Shown here one piece after another: positions 48,454 through 58,942 of a stretch of 64,000 bases of DNA. Below the pieces are notes generated by a model, which worked only from the letters and a program-made list of their open reading frames with translations, was not told the DNA's origin and searched no databases. Both the position numbers and the translations under genes were made by a program. Source of the DNA: an uncultured Pelagibacteraceae bacterium (GTDB taxonomy: Bacteria; Pseudomonadota; Alphaproteobacteria; Pelagibacterales; Pelagibacteraceae); assembly GCA_902519375.1 (NCBI GenBank), contig CABYJS010000002.1, forward strand, positions 1 through 64,000, read 5' to 3'. Position 1 is the stretch's first letter. The number at the start of each line of letters is the position of its first letter.

Positions 48454-50115
48454 TTATAACTTAGAATTATATACCCACTGCTTGTCAAAATTTTTTAATT
48501 CGTTAGGTAATGGTGCCCCTTGAAACATACAAATTCGCAGCCATTTATCTGATCTAGGATCGAATTTTAACGCACCAAAAAAAGATAATTTAAGCCTTAA
48601 CATATCTATAGGCATCAAGTTCTCACCAATTGTGTTATCTTGAATTTCAGAATATGGAAATTTTTCAACGATAAATGCTCTTCTAACAACATGTCTTAAA
48701 TCCGAATTATCAATTAAAAATTGATCCATAGTAAAATCATCTTTAGTCATCAACAATTTCTCATACAATTTTTTTATATCTCTAGCTATTGCAAGAGGTT
48801 GTTCTAGTTCAGAACCCGGTTCCTCAAAACGATCTGCAAGCCTAGGTTCTTCTTTGTTTTTCGAGATAAACCAAAATTTTTTAAAATTTTCTTCTTTTTT
48901 GAAATTTATCTCTAAAATATTAGTATATTTTTTTTCTAAAATTTTTCTTAATTCTTTTACCGATCGGTCAGTAGGAATATTAAAATATCTTTCCTCATCT
49001 GAGCTCATTTTTTTAATAAGAGGTTCTACTATTTCATCAAATGGTTCCATCATAATAGAAACAATATATTCTATACATTCTTCACAGGTTTCTCTTTCTA
49101 ACCACAGATATATTTTATTAAATGGATATTCTTCGGTAAAATCAAATTTTTTTTCAATAAAATTTAAAAATTTTTTTACATTCTTCAATAAAGATTTAAT
49201 TTTCTTTAATTGATATTCACTTTCAGTGTTCCAACTAGTAATATTCTTAATAGAATTTCTGACACAACTTTTAAATAAATCTCTATCTTTAATTTTGACT
49301 TTTTTTATTTCCCTTATTTTTTTTAATGCAGTTTCTCTGCACATGATCCAATTGTTAAGTAAAGTAGGATGATTTACTATAAAAGGTGCCATACCCAAAC
49401 CTGTTGAATTACCTATACCAAGACTTTTGCAAATATTTGGGTCGAGCTCTACTGCTTTTTTTAGATTTTTATTTTTTGCAACATGGTTCACTTGGTCAAA
49501 TGTAAATTGTCTTACAAGGTAAACTAACATCATCTCTAATCTGAAAGGACCATTTATCTCTTTCCTATTTTTTATTCTAAAACGATCTGCTAATCCAAAT
49601 TTACCTGACCCATAAACTGCTGTGGTTCTATAAAGGTAACCAACTTTATTTAATAAGTCTAAATTTGGTTGAACACCCTCACTTAAGCTATCTACAACAT
49701 GTTTAAATACTCTAACTGACTTATTGGCTCTTGATAAAGTTAATTCTTTATATGATAATCTTCCAACTTCTTGTTTTGGTACTTGGCTTTTTAGTCTCAC
49801 AATATCTTGTTTAGATGGAATGCCATCATGCAATGTAAAAGCAGCATCCCATTTTGTTGCTATTACTCTGTCTGATCTTTCTACATCATCTATTTTATTT
49901 GCAAAACATATTAAAGAATAAACTCTTTTTTTCTTTTTAAATGAATAGACCGCTACTCCAAAACCATATTTATCTAAATCAAATAAATCTCTTTTGTAAT
50001 TCCAATCTTTAAACTCATTTAGGAAGCTTCTTAAAAACGACAATCTAGATTGATGAAATGAACCAAGCCTCGAAAGCTTCATAATAATGTTAGGGTCACG
50101 TAATTCAAGATTCAT
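48454..50115 (-). CDS. Large conserved protein of unknown function (553 aa)
   Basis: Long ORF, 2-nt gap to the upstream dipeptidase gene; no recognised catalytic motif. Confidence 0.75.
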   Translation of the reverse strand: MNLELRDPNIIMKLSRLGSFHQSRLSFLRSFLNEFKDWNYKRDLFDLDKYGFGVAVYSFKKKKRVYSLICFANKIDDVERSDRVIATKWDAAFTLHDGIPSKQDIVRLKSQVPKQEVGRLSYKELTLSRANKSVRVFKHVVDSLSEGVQPNLDLLNKVGYLYRTTAVYGSGKFGLADRFRIKNRKEINGPFRLEMMLVYLVRQFTFDQVNHVAKNKNLKKAVELDPNICKSLGIGNSTGLGMAPFIVNHPTLLNNWIMCRETALKKIREIKKVKIKDRDLFKSCVRNSIKNITSWNTESEYQLKKIKSLLKNVKKFLNFIEKKFDFTEEYPFNKIYLWLERETCEECIEYIVSIMMEPFDEIVEPLIKKMSSDEERYFNIPTDRSVKELRKILEKKYTNILEINFKKEENFKKFWFISKNKEEPRLADRFEEPGSELEQPLAIARDIKKLYEKLLMTKDDFTMDQFLIDNSDLRHVVRRAFIVEKFPYSEIQDNTIGENLMPIDMLRLKLSFFGALKFDPRSDKWLRICMFQGAPLPNELKNFDKQWVYNSKL

Positions 50116-50117
50116 TT

Positions 50118-51083
50118 TTAAATAGTTTTATAAAAGTTATACCAATTGTTTCCTAGTATCCCATTAGTTTCATCATCAGAAAATCCAACCTTTTTTAACC
50201 CTTTTTCTAAATTTTTAAATCCTCTGGCATCTTCGAACCACTTTGGTTGTGTGGGAAATCCAGGTTTATTTTTTGAACCCTCACCAAAATTTTTACCTTT
50301 ACTCCATGTCCCATTTCTCATCCATTCAACAATTTCATCTGGCTGATCTAAACAAAGATCAGAACCAATACCAATATTTTTAATATCCATTATCTCAGCT
50401 GTTCTTGCTATCATCTCACAAAAATTCTCAAGGGTACAGTTTGTACTGTTTTTAAGATGATGCGGGTATAGTGATAACCCTAAAATCCCTCCACTATCAT
50501 TTAAAATTTTTAATAATTCAGAGGATTTATTTCTTTTTGCGGCGTGCCAAAAAGATGGGTTGGCATGAGTTATTGCTATTGGTTTTTCACTTATTTCAAT
50601 AGCATCAAGAGTACTTTTTTCTGCTGAATGAGACATGTCTATAACTATACCAACTCTATTCATTTCTTTAATAACCTCACGACCAAAATTAGTAACTCCA
50701 CTGTCATTTTTTTCATAACAACCTGTAGCCAATAAAGATTGGTTATTATATGTAAGTTGCATGAATCTACACCCTAACTCATGAACTTTTTCAACTAATT
50801 CAATATTATCCTCTATTGGTGAGCAATTTTGAAATCCAAAAAAAATTGCTGTTTTGTTTTCAGTATTTGCCTTTTTAATGTCTTTAAAACTTTTACCTAA
50901 AAAAATTAAATCTGAATTGTTTTTGAAATATTTTTTCCATTTTTGGATCTCGTTTAAGTGTTCATTAAAATCTTCATGGTAAACAATTGTTACATGAATC
51001 GCATCAAGACCTGCCTCCCTATTAATTTCAAAAATTTTTCTTGACCATTTACAGTATTGGAGATTGTCAATTTTATAATTCAT
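50118..51083 (-). CDS. Membrane dipeptidase (peptidase M19 / renal dipeptidase family)
   Basis: DMSHSAEKSTLDAIEISEKPIAITHANP, IGIGSDLCLDQ metal-binding motifs. Confidence 0.92.
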   Translation of the reverse strand: MNYKIDNLQYCKWSRKIFEINREAGLDAIHVTIVYHEDFNEHLNEIQKWKKYFKNNSDLIFLGKSFKDIKKANTENKTAIFFGFQNCSPIEDNIELVEKVHELGCRFMQLTYNNQSLLATGCYEKNDSGVTNFGREVIKEMNRVGIVIDMSHSAEKSTLDAIEISEKPIAITHANPSFWHAAKRNKSSELLKILNDSGGILGLSLYPHHLKNSTNCTLENFCEMIARTAEIMDIKNIGIGSDLCLDQPDEIVEWMRNGTWSKGKNFGEGSKNKPGFPTQPKWFEDARGFKNLEKGLKKVGFSDDETNGILGNNWYNFYKTI

Positions 51084-51185
51084 ATTGGTAAATAATCATA
51101 AAGCATACCAATATGTTTTTTTAAATACTATTTATTTTATTGAAATCTTTATTCATTTTTGAAATAAAGATTAAGCTTAATAATC

Positions 51186-51677
51186 ATGAAAAAAAATAAA
51201 AATCTTAAAGTCTCAATAGTCATGGGAAGTCAATCTGACTATAAAACAATGAAATTAGGTGTCAAAATCCTCAAGAATATGGGTATTAAGTTGGAAACCA
51301 AAATTATTTCTGCTCACAGAACTCCTGCAAGAATGTATGATTTTGCAAGTTCTGCTGAAAAAAAAGGTATTGGAGTAATTATTGCTGGCGCAGGCGGTTC
51401 TGCACATTTACCTGGCATGATTTCTGCCCTAACATCAGTTCCTGTTTTAGGAGTTCCCATCGAAAGTAAAAAACTTAAAGGGTTAGACAGTTTGTTATCA
51501 ATAGCACAAATGCCAAAAGGCATTCCTGTTGGTACTTTAGCTATAGGTGAGGATGGAGCAATAAACGCTGCCTTGTTAGCCGCTTCTATTATTGCTAATA
51601 ATAATCCAATTGTTAAAAAAAAACTAAATAGTTGGCGATTATCACAAACAAGATCTGTAAAGAAAAATCCTAAATAA
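51186..51677 (+). CDS. purE: 5-(carboxyamino)imidazole ribonucleotide mutase
   Basis: IVMGSQSDYKTMK, SAHRTPARMYDFA, AGAGGSAHLPGM. Confidence 0.97.
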   Translation: MKKNKNLKVSIVMGSQSDYKTMKLGVKILKNMGIKLETKIISAHRTPARMYDFASSAEKKGIGVIIAGAGGSAHLPGMISALTSVPVLGVPIESKKLKGLDSLLSIAQMPKGIPVGTLAIGEDGAINAALLAASIIANNNPIVKKKLNSWRLSQTRSVKKNPK

Positions 51678-51682
51678 TACAT

Positions 51683-52729
51683 ATGTCACAAAAAAATCTG
51701 GGTATCATTGGAGGTGGACAGTTGGGTAGTATGCTTTCTCAAGCAGCTAAAAAATTAAATATCAATACAATTATTTATTCGGATGATTTTGATGCTCCAG
51801 CTCAAAATTTTTGTGATGAATTTATCTTCGGAAGATATGATGATAAAAAAAAAATTTTAGAATTTGTAAATAAAGCTGATGTAATAACTTATGAATTTGA
51901 AAATATTCCTTATGAAACACTTAATGAAATGAATAAATTAAAATCTGTTTTACCAAAACCATCAGTAAATAGACTTATTCAACACAGATTAGCTGAAAAA
52001 GATTTCATTAATAAGCTCAACATTAGAACTACAAGATATGTTTCAATTGAAAAGAAAACCGATATTGAAACATTAGGTGATTTCCTTCCTGGTATCTTGA
52101 AAACAACAACTATGGGTTATGATGGCAAAGGACAATATCCCTTAAAAAAAATGGAGGATTTAAACTCTCTTAATATTGATTTCTCAAAAGAATATATCTT
52201 AGAAAAATTAGTAAAACTTAAAAAAGAAATTTCTGTTATTGTAACAAGATTTGGTATTAATAATTTTGAAATATACGAGCCAATAGAAAATACCCACCAG
52301 GACCAAATTCTTAAACAATCTATGATACCAGCTGAAGTAAGTAAACAAATTGCTGACCAATCTAAAGATTGGGCTACTAGAATTGCAGAAGAATTAAAAT
52401 ATATTGGCACTTTATGTGTTGAATTTTTTATAGATAGAAATGAAAACCTTTATGTAAATGAGATTGCTCCTCGAGTTCATAATTCTGGTCATCTTACCAT
52501 TAATGCATTTAACGTAAGTCAATTTGAAAATCATATTAGAGCAGTTTGTTCTCTTGAAAAAATTCCCTTAAAAAAAATATCTAATGCAAAAATGCAAAAT
52601 TTGATTGGGAAGCAAATTGAACCTTATAGACAAAATCTTAAATTAAGTGATAAAGAATTTTTTTTTGATTACCAAAAAAAAGAAATAAAGGAAAAAAGAA
52701 AAATGGGTCATATAACTACTTTGAAATAA
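51683..52729 (+). CDS. purK: 5-(carboxyamino)imidazole ribonucleotide synthase
   Basis: GIIGGGQLGSMLSQAA, GYDGKGQY, NEIAPRVHNSGH. Confidence 0.97.
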   Translation: MSQKNLGIIGGGQLGSMLSQAAKKLNINTIIYSDDFDAPAQNFCDEFIFGRYDDKKKILEFVNKADVITYEFENIPYETLNEMNKLKSVLPKPSVNRLIQHRLAEKDFINKLNIRTTRYVSIEKKTDIETLGDFLPGILKTTTMGYDGKGQYPLKKMEDLNSLNIDFSKEYILEKLVKLKKEISVIVTRFGINNFEIYEPIENTHQDQILKQSMIPAEVSKQIADQSKDWATRIAEELKYIGTLCVEFFIDRNENLYVNEIAPRVHNSGHLTINAFNVSQFENHIRAVCSLEKIPLKKISNAKMQNLIGKQIEPYRQNLKLSDKEFFFDYQKKEIKEKRKMGHITTLK

Positions 52730-53197
52730 ATGCTGAAATCTTTAGAGGGTAATTTTAATCATCCTGAAGTAAATGAACTTTTAACAAAACATTTTATTGA
52801 ATTAAGAGCTGCTTCGCCTGAGGGAAGCGCTCATGTTTTAGATATACCAGGATTAAAAGATCCCTCAATTAAATTCTGGAGTCTTTGGGAAAATGAAAAG
52901 TTATTTGGTTGTGGTGCCTTAAAATTTTTAACCAAAGAGCATGGTGAGTTTAAATCTATCAGAATACACGATAATTTCAAAAACAAAGGTAATGGCATTA
53001 AAGTTATTGACCATTTAATAAATGAAGCAAAAAAGTTAAATATTAAAAGATTAAGTATTGAAACAGGTGCAGGAAATTTTTTCATACCAGCTAGAAAATT
53101 ATTCAAAAGATGTGATTTTAAGTCTTGTAAACCTTTTGCACATTATAAGGATGACGTTAATTCCATTTATTTAACTAAACAGATAAACAACAATTGA
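52730..53197 (+). CDS. GNAT family N-acetyltransferase
   Basis: ELRAASPEGSAHVLDI, FKNKGNGIKVIDHLINEAK. Confidence 0.88.
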   Translation: MLKSLEGNFNHPEVNELLTKHFIELRAASPEGSAHVLDIPGLKDPSIKFWSLWENEKLFGCGALKFLTKEHGEFKSIRIHDNFKNKGNGIKVIDHLINEAKKLNIKRLSIETGAGNFFIPARKLFKRCDFKSCKPFAHYKDDVNSIYLTKQINNN

Positions 53198-53315
53198 TAT
53201 AAAAAACTGTCTAGAGCTATCAATTTTGTTGACAAAACCCTAGAAATTATGAAGAAAGCTAGAATTACTTAATTATAAGTAATAAATTAAATAACAAATA
53301 AATAAGAAGATAAAT

Positions 53316-53522
53316 ATGAGTCTACAAGGAAAAGTTAAGTGGTTCAATCCTACCAAAGGTTTTGGTTTTATTGAAAGAGAAGATAAAGAAAAAGATGTGT
53401 TTGTACATGTTTCAGCTGTAAGAGACGCTGGTATGAACGGTTTAGATGAGGGTCAAGCTTTGACTTTCGATGTTGAAGATGGTCCCAAAGGTCCTTCAGC
53501 AGTTAACTTAAAAACTGCATAA
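53316..53522 (+). CDS. cspA: Cold-shock protein
   Basis: [27 protein letters not shown]. Confidence 0.98.
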   Translation: MSLQGKVKWFNPTKGFGFIEREDKEKDVFVHVSAVRDAGMNGLDEGQALTFDVEDGPKGPSAVNLKTA

Positions 53523-53536
53523 TTCTCACAATATCA

Positions 53537-53600
53537 TTTATTGGCTATAAGTTATCTCGATTCTGAAATTTAGAATTGATTTATTTTTATAGCCAATAAA
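53537..53600 (+). terminator. Nested inverted repeat 3' of cspA
   Basis: TTTATTGGCTATA / TATAGCCAATAAA 13-bp perfect arms with an inner ATTCT/AGAAT stem. Confidence 0.5.
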
Positions 53601-53632
53601 GTATCCTAAAAGCAAAAAATAAAATAAATTAT

Positions 53633-54379
53633 ATGATTGGAATTCTAGGTGGAATGGGAACACAAGCAGGCCTAGACTTTTGTAATAAGTTAGCAGTTTT
53701 ATATAGAGGTAAAATTGATCAGGATTATCCTTTGTTCTTACTTTACAATAAATCTAATATTCCTGGAAGACCTGAATCAATAGGCATTCATACAGGAAAA
53801 ATTTCTAATAAATTAATAAATAAAAAAAGTAAAAGAAAATATTTTTCAGTTTTAAAAAGTTTAATCGTTGGTTGTCAGGTGCTTAAAAAAAGTAAGTGTA
53901 AATTTATAGTTATTCCATGTAACACTGCTCACTACTGGTATAACGACTTAAAGAAAAAGATAAAATTACCAATAATAAATATGCCGAAAGAAGTTTTTGA
54001 TTATACAAAAAAAAAATGTAAAAAAAATTCATTAATTGGCTTACTTGCAACAGAAGGTACTCTTAAAACTGGAATTTATCATAATTTTTTTGATAAAAGT
54101 TACAGACTAGTTTTGCCAAATTCTCACATTCAAAATGATTCAGTAAATAAAGCAATCAAACTTGTAAAAATGGGAAAAGTTAAAGAAGCTAATAGGATCA
54201 TAAAGCCTGCCATTGATTATTTGAAAAAAAAAAGATGTAAAAAGATTATTCTTGGGTGTACAGAGTTACCAATTGCAATATTTGCTTTTAAATCAATCAA
54301 AACAATTAAATCTTCTAAAATATTTTTAGATCCTAATTTAATTTTAGCAAATGCTGCAATGAAAAAATACCATAATTAA
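53633..54379 (+). CDS. Aspartate/glutamate racemase family
   Basis: IGILGGMGTQAG, IPCNTAHYWY, ILGCTELPI. Confidence 0.92.
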   Translation: MIGILGGMGTQAGLDFCNKLAVLYRGKIDQDYPLFLLYNKSNIPGRPESIGIHTGKISNKLINKKSKRKYFSVLKSLIVGCQVLKKSKCKFIVIPCNTAHYWYNDLKKKIKLPIINMPKEVFDYTKKKCKKNSLIGLLATEGTLKTGIYHNFFDKSYRLVLPNSHIQNDSVNKAIKLVKMGKVKEANRIIKPAIDYLKKKRCKKIILGCTELPIAIFAFKSIKTIKSSKIFLDPNLILANAAMKKYHN

Positions 54380-54819
54380 TGTTACAATCAAAAGAAAGGC
54401 CATATGTGTTACATGTTGCTGAAATTATATATTCTAAAATCTGTGAAATTAAAAAAGGAAATTTAGATTTCTCAAATACTGATGCTATAAAAAGATTTAT
54501 TGGATCTGAATTGTATAAAGAAATAAGTAACGGAAAATTTCATGACCAATGGTTTAAAAATTTAGAAAAAGATAATTTTATTGATAAAAAAACAAATAAT
54601 AAGATTCCTGAAGAAACTTTAAGACTGCTTAGGGTTCAAAAAGATATGATGATGAAACAGCTAATTCAATTTCCAGACTTATATTATACCAAAAATAATA
54701 TTCCTTTAGAGATTTCTCAACGAGCATTTGATCATCTTTGGAGAGTATGTGAGAGTTATGAATTATGGTGTAAAGAAACTGATCAGCTTAATTTGTTGAT
54801 TTTAAATATTATTGATTGA
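54379..54819 (+). CDS. Hypothetical protein (146 aa)
   Basis: ATG overlaps the racemase stop; charged, no recognised motif. Confidence 0.6.
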   Translation: MLQSKERPYVLHVAEIIYSKICEIKKGNLDFSNTDAIKRFIGSELYKEISNGKFHDQWFKNLEKDNFIDKKTNNKIPEETLRLLRVQKDMMMKQLIQFPDLYYTKNNIPLEISQRAFDHLWRVCESYELWCKETDQLNLLILNIID

Positions 54820-55138
54820 TTAGTTTTAAAATACTATTTGTTTTTTCAATTTTATTTTTAACAAGTATATAAAAATCCTCACTTTCTAAAGTGTTTCTTT
54901 CAATATTTTTTGATTCTTTTTTTTTTGTCAAATTAACATCTTTTAAATTCTCTATTGGGGTTTTTCCAGTGTATTGAATTATTAATCTATTAGATCCATA
55001 AGATAACCCTGATTGCAAAATACTTCCTGAAGAAGACATGGTATAAGCAGGAGCTAACATAGCAGTAGGTGAAGTGCATCCCACCAATAAATTTAAAATA
55101 AATAATCCAGAAATTGTTTTTTTATTAATCATGCTCAA
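54809..55138 (-). CDS. Putative lipoprotein
   Basis: Signal peptide with lipobox LLVGC. Confidence 0.65.
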   Translation of the reverse strand: MSMINKKTISGLFILNLLVGCTSPTAMLAPAYTMSSSGSILQSGLSYGSNRLIIQYTGKTPIENLKDVNLTKKKESKNIERNTLESEDFYILVKNKIEKTNSILKLINQ

Positions 55139-55258
55139 TTCGAATCTTAATCATTTAGGTATACAACTCAAGGTAGTATTTAAAAGCCATATTTTCATTA
55201 ATAAATTTAACTAGATTAAACAAACTAATGTAAGAATAAACATTCTATAAAACCTGAA

Positions 55259-56110
55259 ATGACCAGAATTTTTACTTTAATTTTTATATTACTTTGGTCC
55301 TCAGCTTTTATAACAACCAAGCCAATTATTGATAATAGTGATCCTTTTTCGGCTTTAGCTTTTAGATTTTTTTTTGTTGCTCTTGGTTTTTATCTATTTT
55401 CTATTTTTAAAAAACATTCAATAATTATAAACAAAAAAAATTTACTTGAGTCTGTTTTTAGTGGAATTCTATTTCATGGTTTATACTTAGGAGGCGTTTT
55501 TTATTCTATTTCTATTGGTATGCCAACAAGCATTGCTGCATTAATAGTTACCCTTCAACCTATATTAACAAATGCTTTGTGTGGTCCTATTTTAAATGAG
55601 AAAGTTTCTACTAACCAATGGATAGGTGTTTTGCTTGGGTTTGGAGGTGCAAGTTTAGTCTTAGGTTGGGATATTGGATTAGGTATTCCTTTATTGGGTT
55701 TAGTCGCAACCATAGTAGCATTACTTTCTATTACGATTTCAACAATTTGGCAAAAGAAACTGAGTAATAATTTACCCTTACCAGTAAGTAACTTTTATCA
55801 GGCGGTTGGTGGATGTATTTTCCATACATTAATAATAATTTTTTTTTCAAAACCTTATATTAATTTTACACAAACATTTTTACTCGCTATTAGTCATCAA
55901 ATCTTTTTAGTCTCATTTGGTGCATTTACTATATTAATGTTTCTGATAAAAAAAAATTCAGCAAGTAAAACAGTGTCTGTATTTTTTTTGATACCCCCAA
56001 CTTCGGCATTCATGGCTTGGTTTTTTTTGAACGAGACTTTAACAACTTTAGATCTTATTGGATTTTTTATTGCCTCAACTGGGGTATATATAGCTACTAG
56101 AAATAGATAA
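55259..56110 (+). CDS. EamA/DMT family transporter
   Basis: Ten-TM DMT pattern, LWSSAFITTKP. Confidence 0.9.
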   Translation: MTRIFTLIFILLWSSAFITTKPIIDNSDPFSALAFRFFFVALGFYLFSIFKKHSIIINKKNLLESVFSGILFHGLYLGGVFYSISIGMPTSIAALIVTLQPILTNALCGPILNEKVSTNQWIGVLLGFGGASLVLGWDIGLGIPLLGLVATIVALLSITISTIWQKKLSNNLPLPVSNFYQAVGGCIFHTLIIIFFSKPYINFTQTFLLAISHQIFLVSFGAFTILMFLIKKNSASKTVSVFFLIPPTSAFMAWFFLNETLTTLDLIGFFIASTGVYIATRNR

Positions 56111-56190
56111 GTTTAAGTAATTTTTATATTTCCAAATTGTTTAAAAAAGGATACTAATCAGAAAATTTAATAAATTAAAGAATACTCTTA

Positions 56191-57876
56191 ATGAACAAGA
56201 TTAAATCAGACATAGAGATAGCAAGAAAAGCTAAAATGAAACCAATTGCTAAGATTCTAAAAAAAATAAATGTGCCAGATAAGAGTAGTGCTTTTAGTCC
56301 TATGGGAAGACATATCGCAAAAATTAATTTTGAATTCCTAGATAAGCTCAAGAGAAAAAAAGATGGTAATTTAATTTTAGTAACTGCTATAACTCCAACA
56401 CCAGCCGGAGAAGGAAAAACTACTACCTCAGTGGGATTAAATGATGGTTTAAATAGAATTGGAAAAAAATCAATTGTGTGTTTGAGAGAACCTAGTCTTG
56501 GTCCTTCATTTGGAATGAAAGGTGGAGCAGCTGGTGGGGGTTATGCACAAGTAGTTCCTATGGAACAAATTAATCTTCATTTTACTGGAGACTTTCATGC
56601 AATTACATCTGCACATAATCTTTTGTCAGCAATGATTGATAATCATATTTACTGGGGCAACAATCTCAATATTGATGACAAAAGAATAGTTTGGAAAAGA
56701 GTAATTGATATGAATGATCGTGCTTTAAGATTTATTGATATTAATACAAACGGTGTTGCAAAAAGTTTTAAAAGGATTGATGGTTTTGATATTACTGTAG
56801 CTTCAGAAGTAATGGCGATTTTTTGTCTTTCCAATGATTTGAAAGATTTAGAAAAAAAGATTGGTAATATAACTGTTGCATACAACAAAGAAGGTAAACA
56901 AGTTTTTGCAAAAGATCTTAAAGCTGAAGGACCAATGACAGTTTTGTTGAAGGAGGCGATAAGACCAAACGTAACTCAAAGTCTTGAAAATAATCCTGCA
57001 ATAATTCATGGTGGCCCTTTTGCAAACATTGCTCATGGTTGTAATTCTATAATAGCTACTAAAACAGCATTAAAACTATCTGATTATGTTGTGACTGAAG
57101 CAGGTTTTGGTGCAGATCTTGGAGCAGAAAAGTTTTTAAATATCAAATGTCGTAAAGCAGGTCTTTCTCCAAGTTGTGTGGTAATTGTAGCAACAATTAG
57201 AGCCTTAAAAATGCATGGAGGTGTTGAAAAAAAGGATTTAAAAAAAGAGAATATCAACGCCTTAAAAAAGGGTTTGGTGAATTTAGAGAGACACATTTTA
57301 AATATAAAAAAATTTGGTTTAGAGCCAATAGTTGCAATTAATCATTTTATACTAGATACAAAAAAAGAAATAAAAGTAATTTTTGATTTTTGTAAAAAAA
57401 TGAATGTTGAAGTGAGTGAATGTAAACATTGGGCTGAGGGTGGAAAAGGTGCTACAAATCTTGCAAAAAAAATTGTAAAAATTTGCAAAAAAAAAAGAGG
57501 AAAATTTAATTTTCTATATAAAAATACTCTCAAATTATGGAATAAAATTGAATTAATCGCAAAGGAAATTTACAAAGCAAGTAATATTACTGCGAGTAGA
57601 GAAATCATAGAGCAGCTTAAAATTTTTGAAGATAATGGTTACGGTCATTTGCCTGTTTGTATAGCCAAAACACAATATAGTTTTTCTACAGATCCAAAGC
57701 TTAAAGGTGCTCCATCAAATCATGAAATACCAATTAGAGAGGTAAGATTATCTTCAGGAGCAGAGTTTATAGTAGTTGTTTGCGGTTCAATAATGACAAT
57801 GCCAGGTTTACCAAAAGTTCCTGCTGCTGACACTATAAGATTAAATAAAAAAGGTGAAACAGAAGGTTTATTTTAA
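56191..57876 (+). CDS. fhs: Formate--tetrahydrofolate ligase
   Basis: [39 protein letters not shown]. Confidence 0.98.
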   Translation: MNKIKSDIEIARKAKMKPIAKILKKINVPDKSSAFSPMGRHIAKINFEFLDKLKRKKDGNLILVTAITPTPAGEGKTTTSVGLNDGLNRIGKKSIVCLREPSLGPSFGMKGGAAGGGYAQVVPMEQINLHFTGDFHAITSAHNLLSAMIDNHIYWGNNLNIDDKRIVWKRVIDMNDRALRFIDINTNGVAKSFKRIDGFDITVASEVMAIFCLSNDLKDLEKKIGNITVAYNKEGKQVFAKDLKAEGPMTVLLKEAIRPNVTQSLENNPAIIHGGPFANIAHGCNSIIATKTALKLSDYVVTEAGFGADLGAEKFLNIKCRKAGLSPSCVVIVATIRALKMHGGVEKKDLKKENINALKKGLVNLERHILNIKKFGLEPIVAINHFILDTKKEIKVIFDFCKKMNVEVSECKHWAEGGKGATNLAKKIVKICKKKRGKFNFLYKNTLKLWNKIELIAKEIYKASNITASREIIEQLKIFEDNGYGHLPVCIAKTQYSFSTDPKLKGAPSNHEIPIREVRLSSGAEFIVVVCGSIMTMPGLPKVPAADTIRLNKKGETEGLF

Positions 57877-58835
57877 ACTTTTATATTTAATTTTTTGTTG
57901 TCTTTAATAGTTTTGATCAAATTAATCATTAAAGGTATTTTTTTCTTGTCAATTTTTTTTAGAACAAATGGAGCAATTTCTTGCACTAATTGCTCTCCTT
58001 CAACAGTATCTTTTGCCATAAATCTTTTTTTTGCAATTTCAAATTTAAATCCTTTTCCTAAATAACTACCCATTTTACTATTTCTTCCTCCTGCAGCACT
58101 TACATATAAATCACCAATACCTGCTAGTCCTAAAATAGTTTCTACATCACCTTTAAAAAATTTAATTAAATATTTCATTTCAACAATTGATTTTTGAAAT
58201 AAATTTGATGCAGCATTTAAACTTTGACCAGCTCCTATTATCATAGCGTATATATTTTTTATAGCTGAACTAATTTCTACTCCAACAGTATCTTTAGAAT
58301 ACTCAATAAGATAATATTTAGTAGAGATCATATTTCCTAGTTTCTTCGCTTTATTAACATTTTTATTAGCAATAATTACACTTGTTTGATTTTTTTTTGC
58401 TAATTCCTTAGCTAGACAAGGTCCTTTTAAAATTGAAATATCTTTTATCTTAAATTCTTTATTAAGTTTTTCTGAAATTGTTAAAATTTTTCCTTTTTTT
58501 TTCTCATATTTTAAACCTTTTGTAAGGACAAGAATTGGAATTTTAATTTTAAGATCTTTTAATTCTTTTCCTATAAAATCAATCCCAGAAAGACTCAGGG
58601 CAATTACAATTAGGTCAAACTTTTCTTTCAACAAGTCTTTGGAGTATTTCCTAAAATTCAGTTTTTTTGGCAATTTCATTTTTAGAGCCGAATGAAACTT
58701 ATCTTTAGACGTAAGATTTTTTATAAAAACCTTACTATATGGCTCGGTAATTGTAACTTTATTTTTATTTTCTAAGCACGGAATTGAGAAAGCTGAACCC
58801 ATAGCACCACCGCCAATTATTAAAATTTTTTTCAT
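57873..58835 (-). CDS. gpsA: Glycerol-3-phosphate dehydrogenase (NAD(P)+)
   Basis: [36 protein letters not shown]. Confidence 0.9.
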   Translation of the reverse strand: MKKILIIGGGAMGSAFSIPCLENKNKVTITEPYSKVFIKNLTSKDKFHSALKMKLPKKLNFRKYSKDLLKEKFDLIVIALSLSGIDFIGKELKDLKIKIPILVLTKGLKYEKKKGKILTISEKLNKEFKIKDISILKGPCLAKELAKKNQTSVIIANKNVNKAKKLGNMISTKYYLIEYSKDTVGVEISSAIKNIYAMIIGAGQSLNAASNLFQKSIVEMKYLIKFFKGDVETILGLAGIGDLYVSAAGGRNSKMGSYLGKGFKFEIAKKRFMAKDTVEGEQLVQEIAPFVLKKIDKKKIPLMINLIKTIKDNKKLNIKV

Positions 58836-58942
58836 AATTTTTCTATGTTAGATATATTAATCTTTGAAGTTTTAAAATTAAAGAATTAAAGCACAAATCA
58901 ATTACTATGTTAGAAAGCGATAATACGCTAGACTATTAATCT

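Noticed and set aside
48854-49213. 119-aa + ORF
   Set aside because: Antisense of the 553-aa gene, F/S-rich low-complexity
51314-51682. 122-aa - ORF
   Set aside because: Antisense of purE
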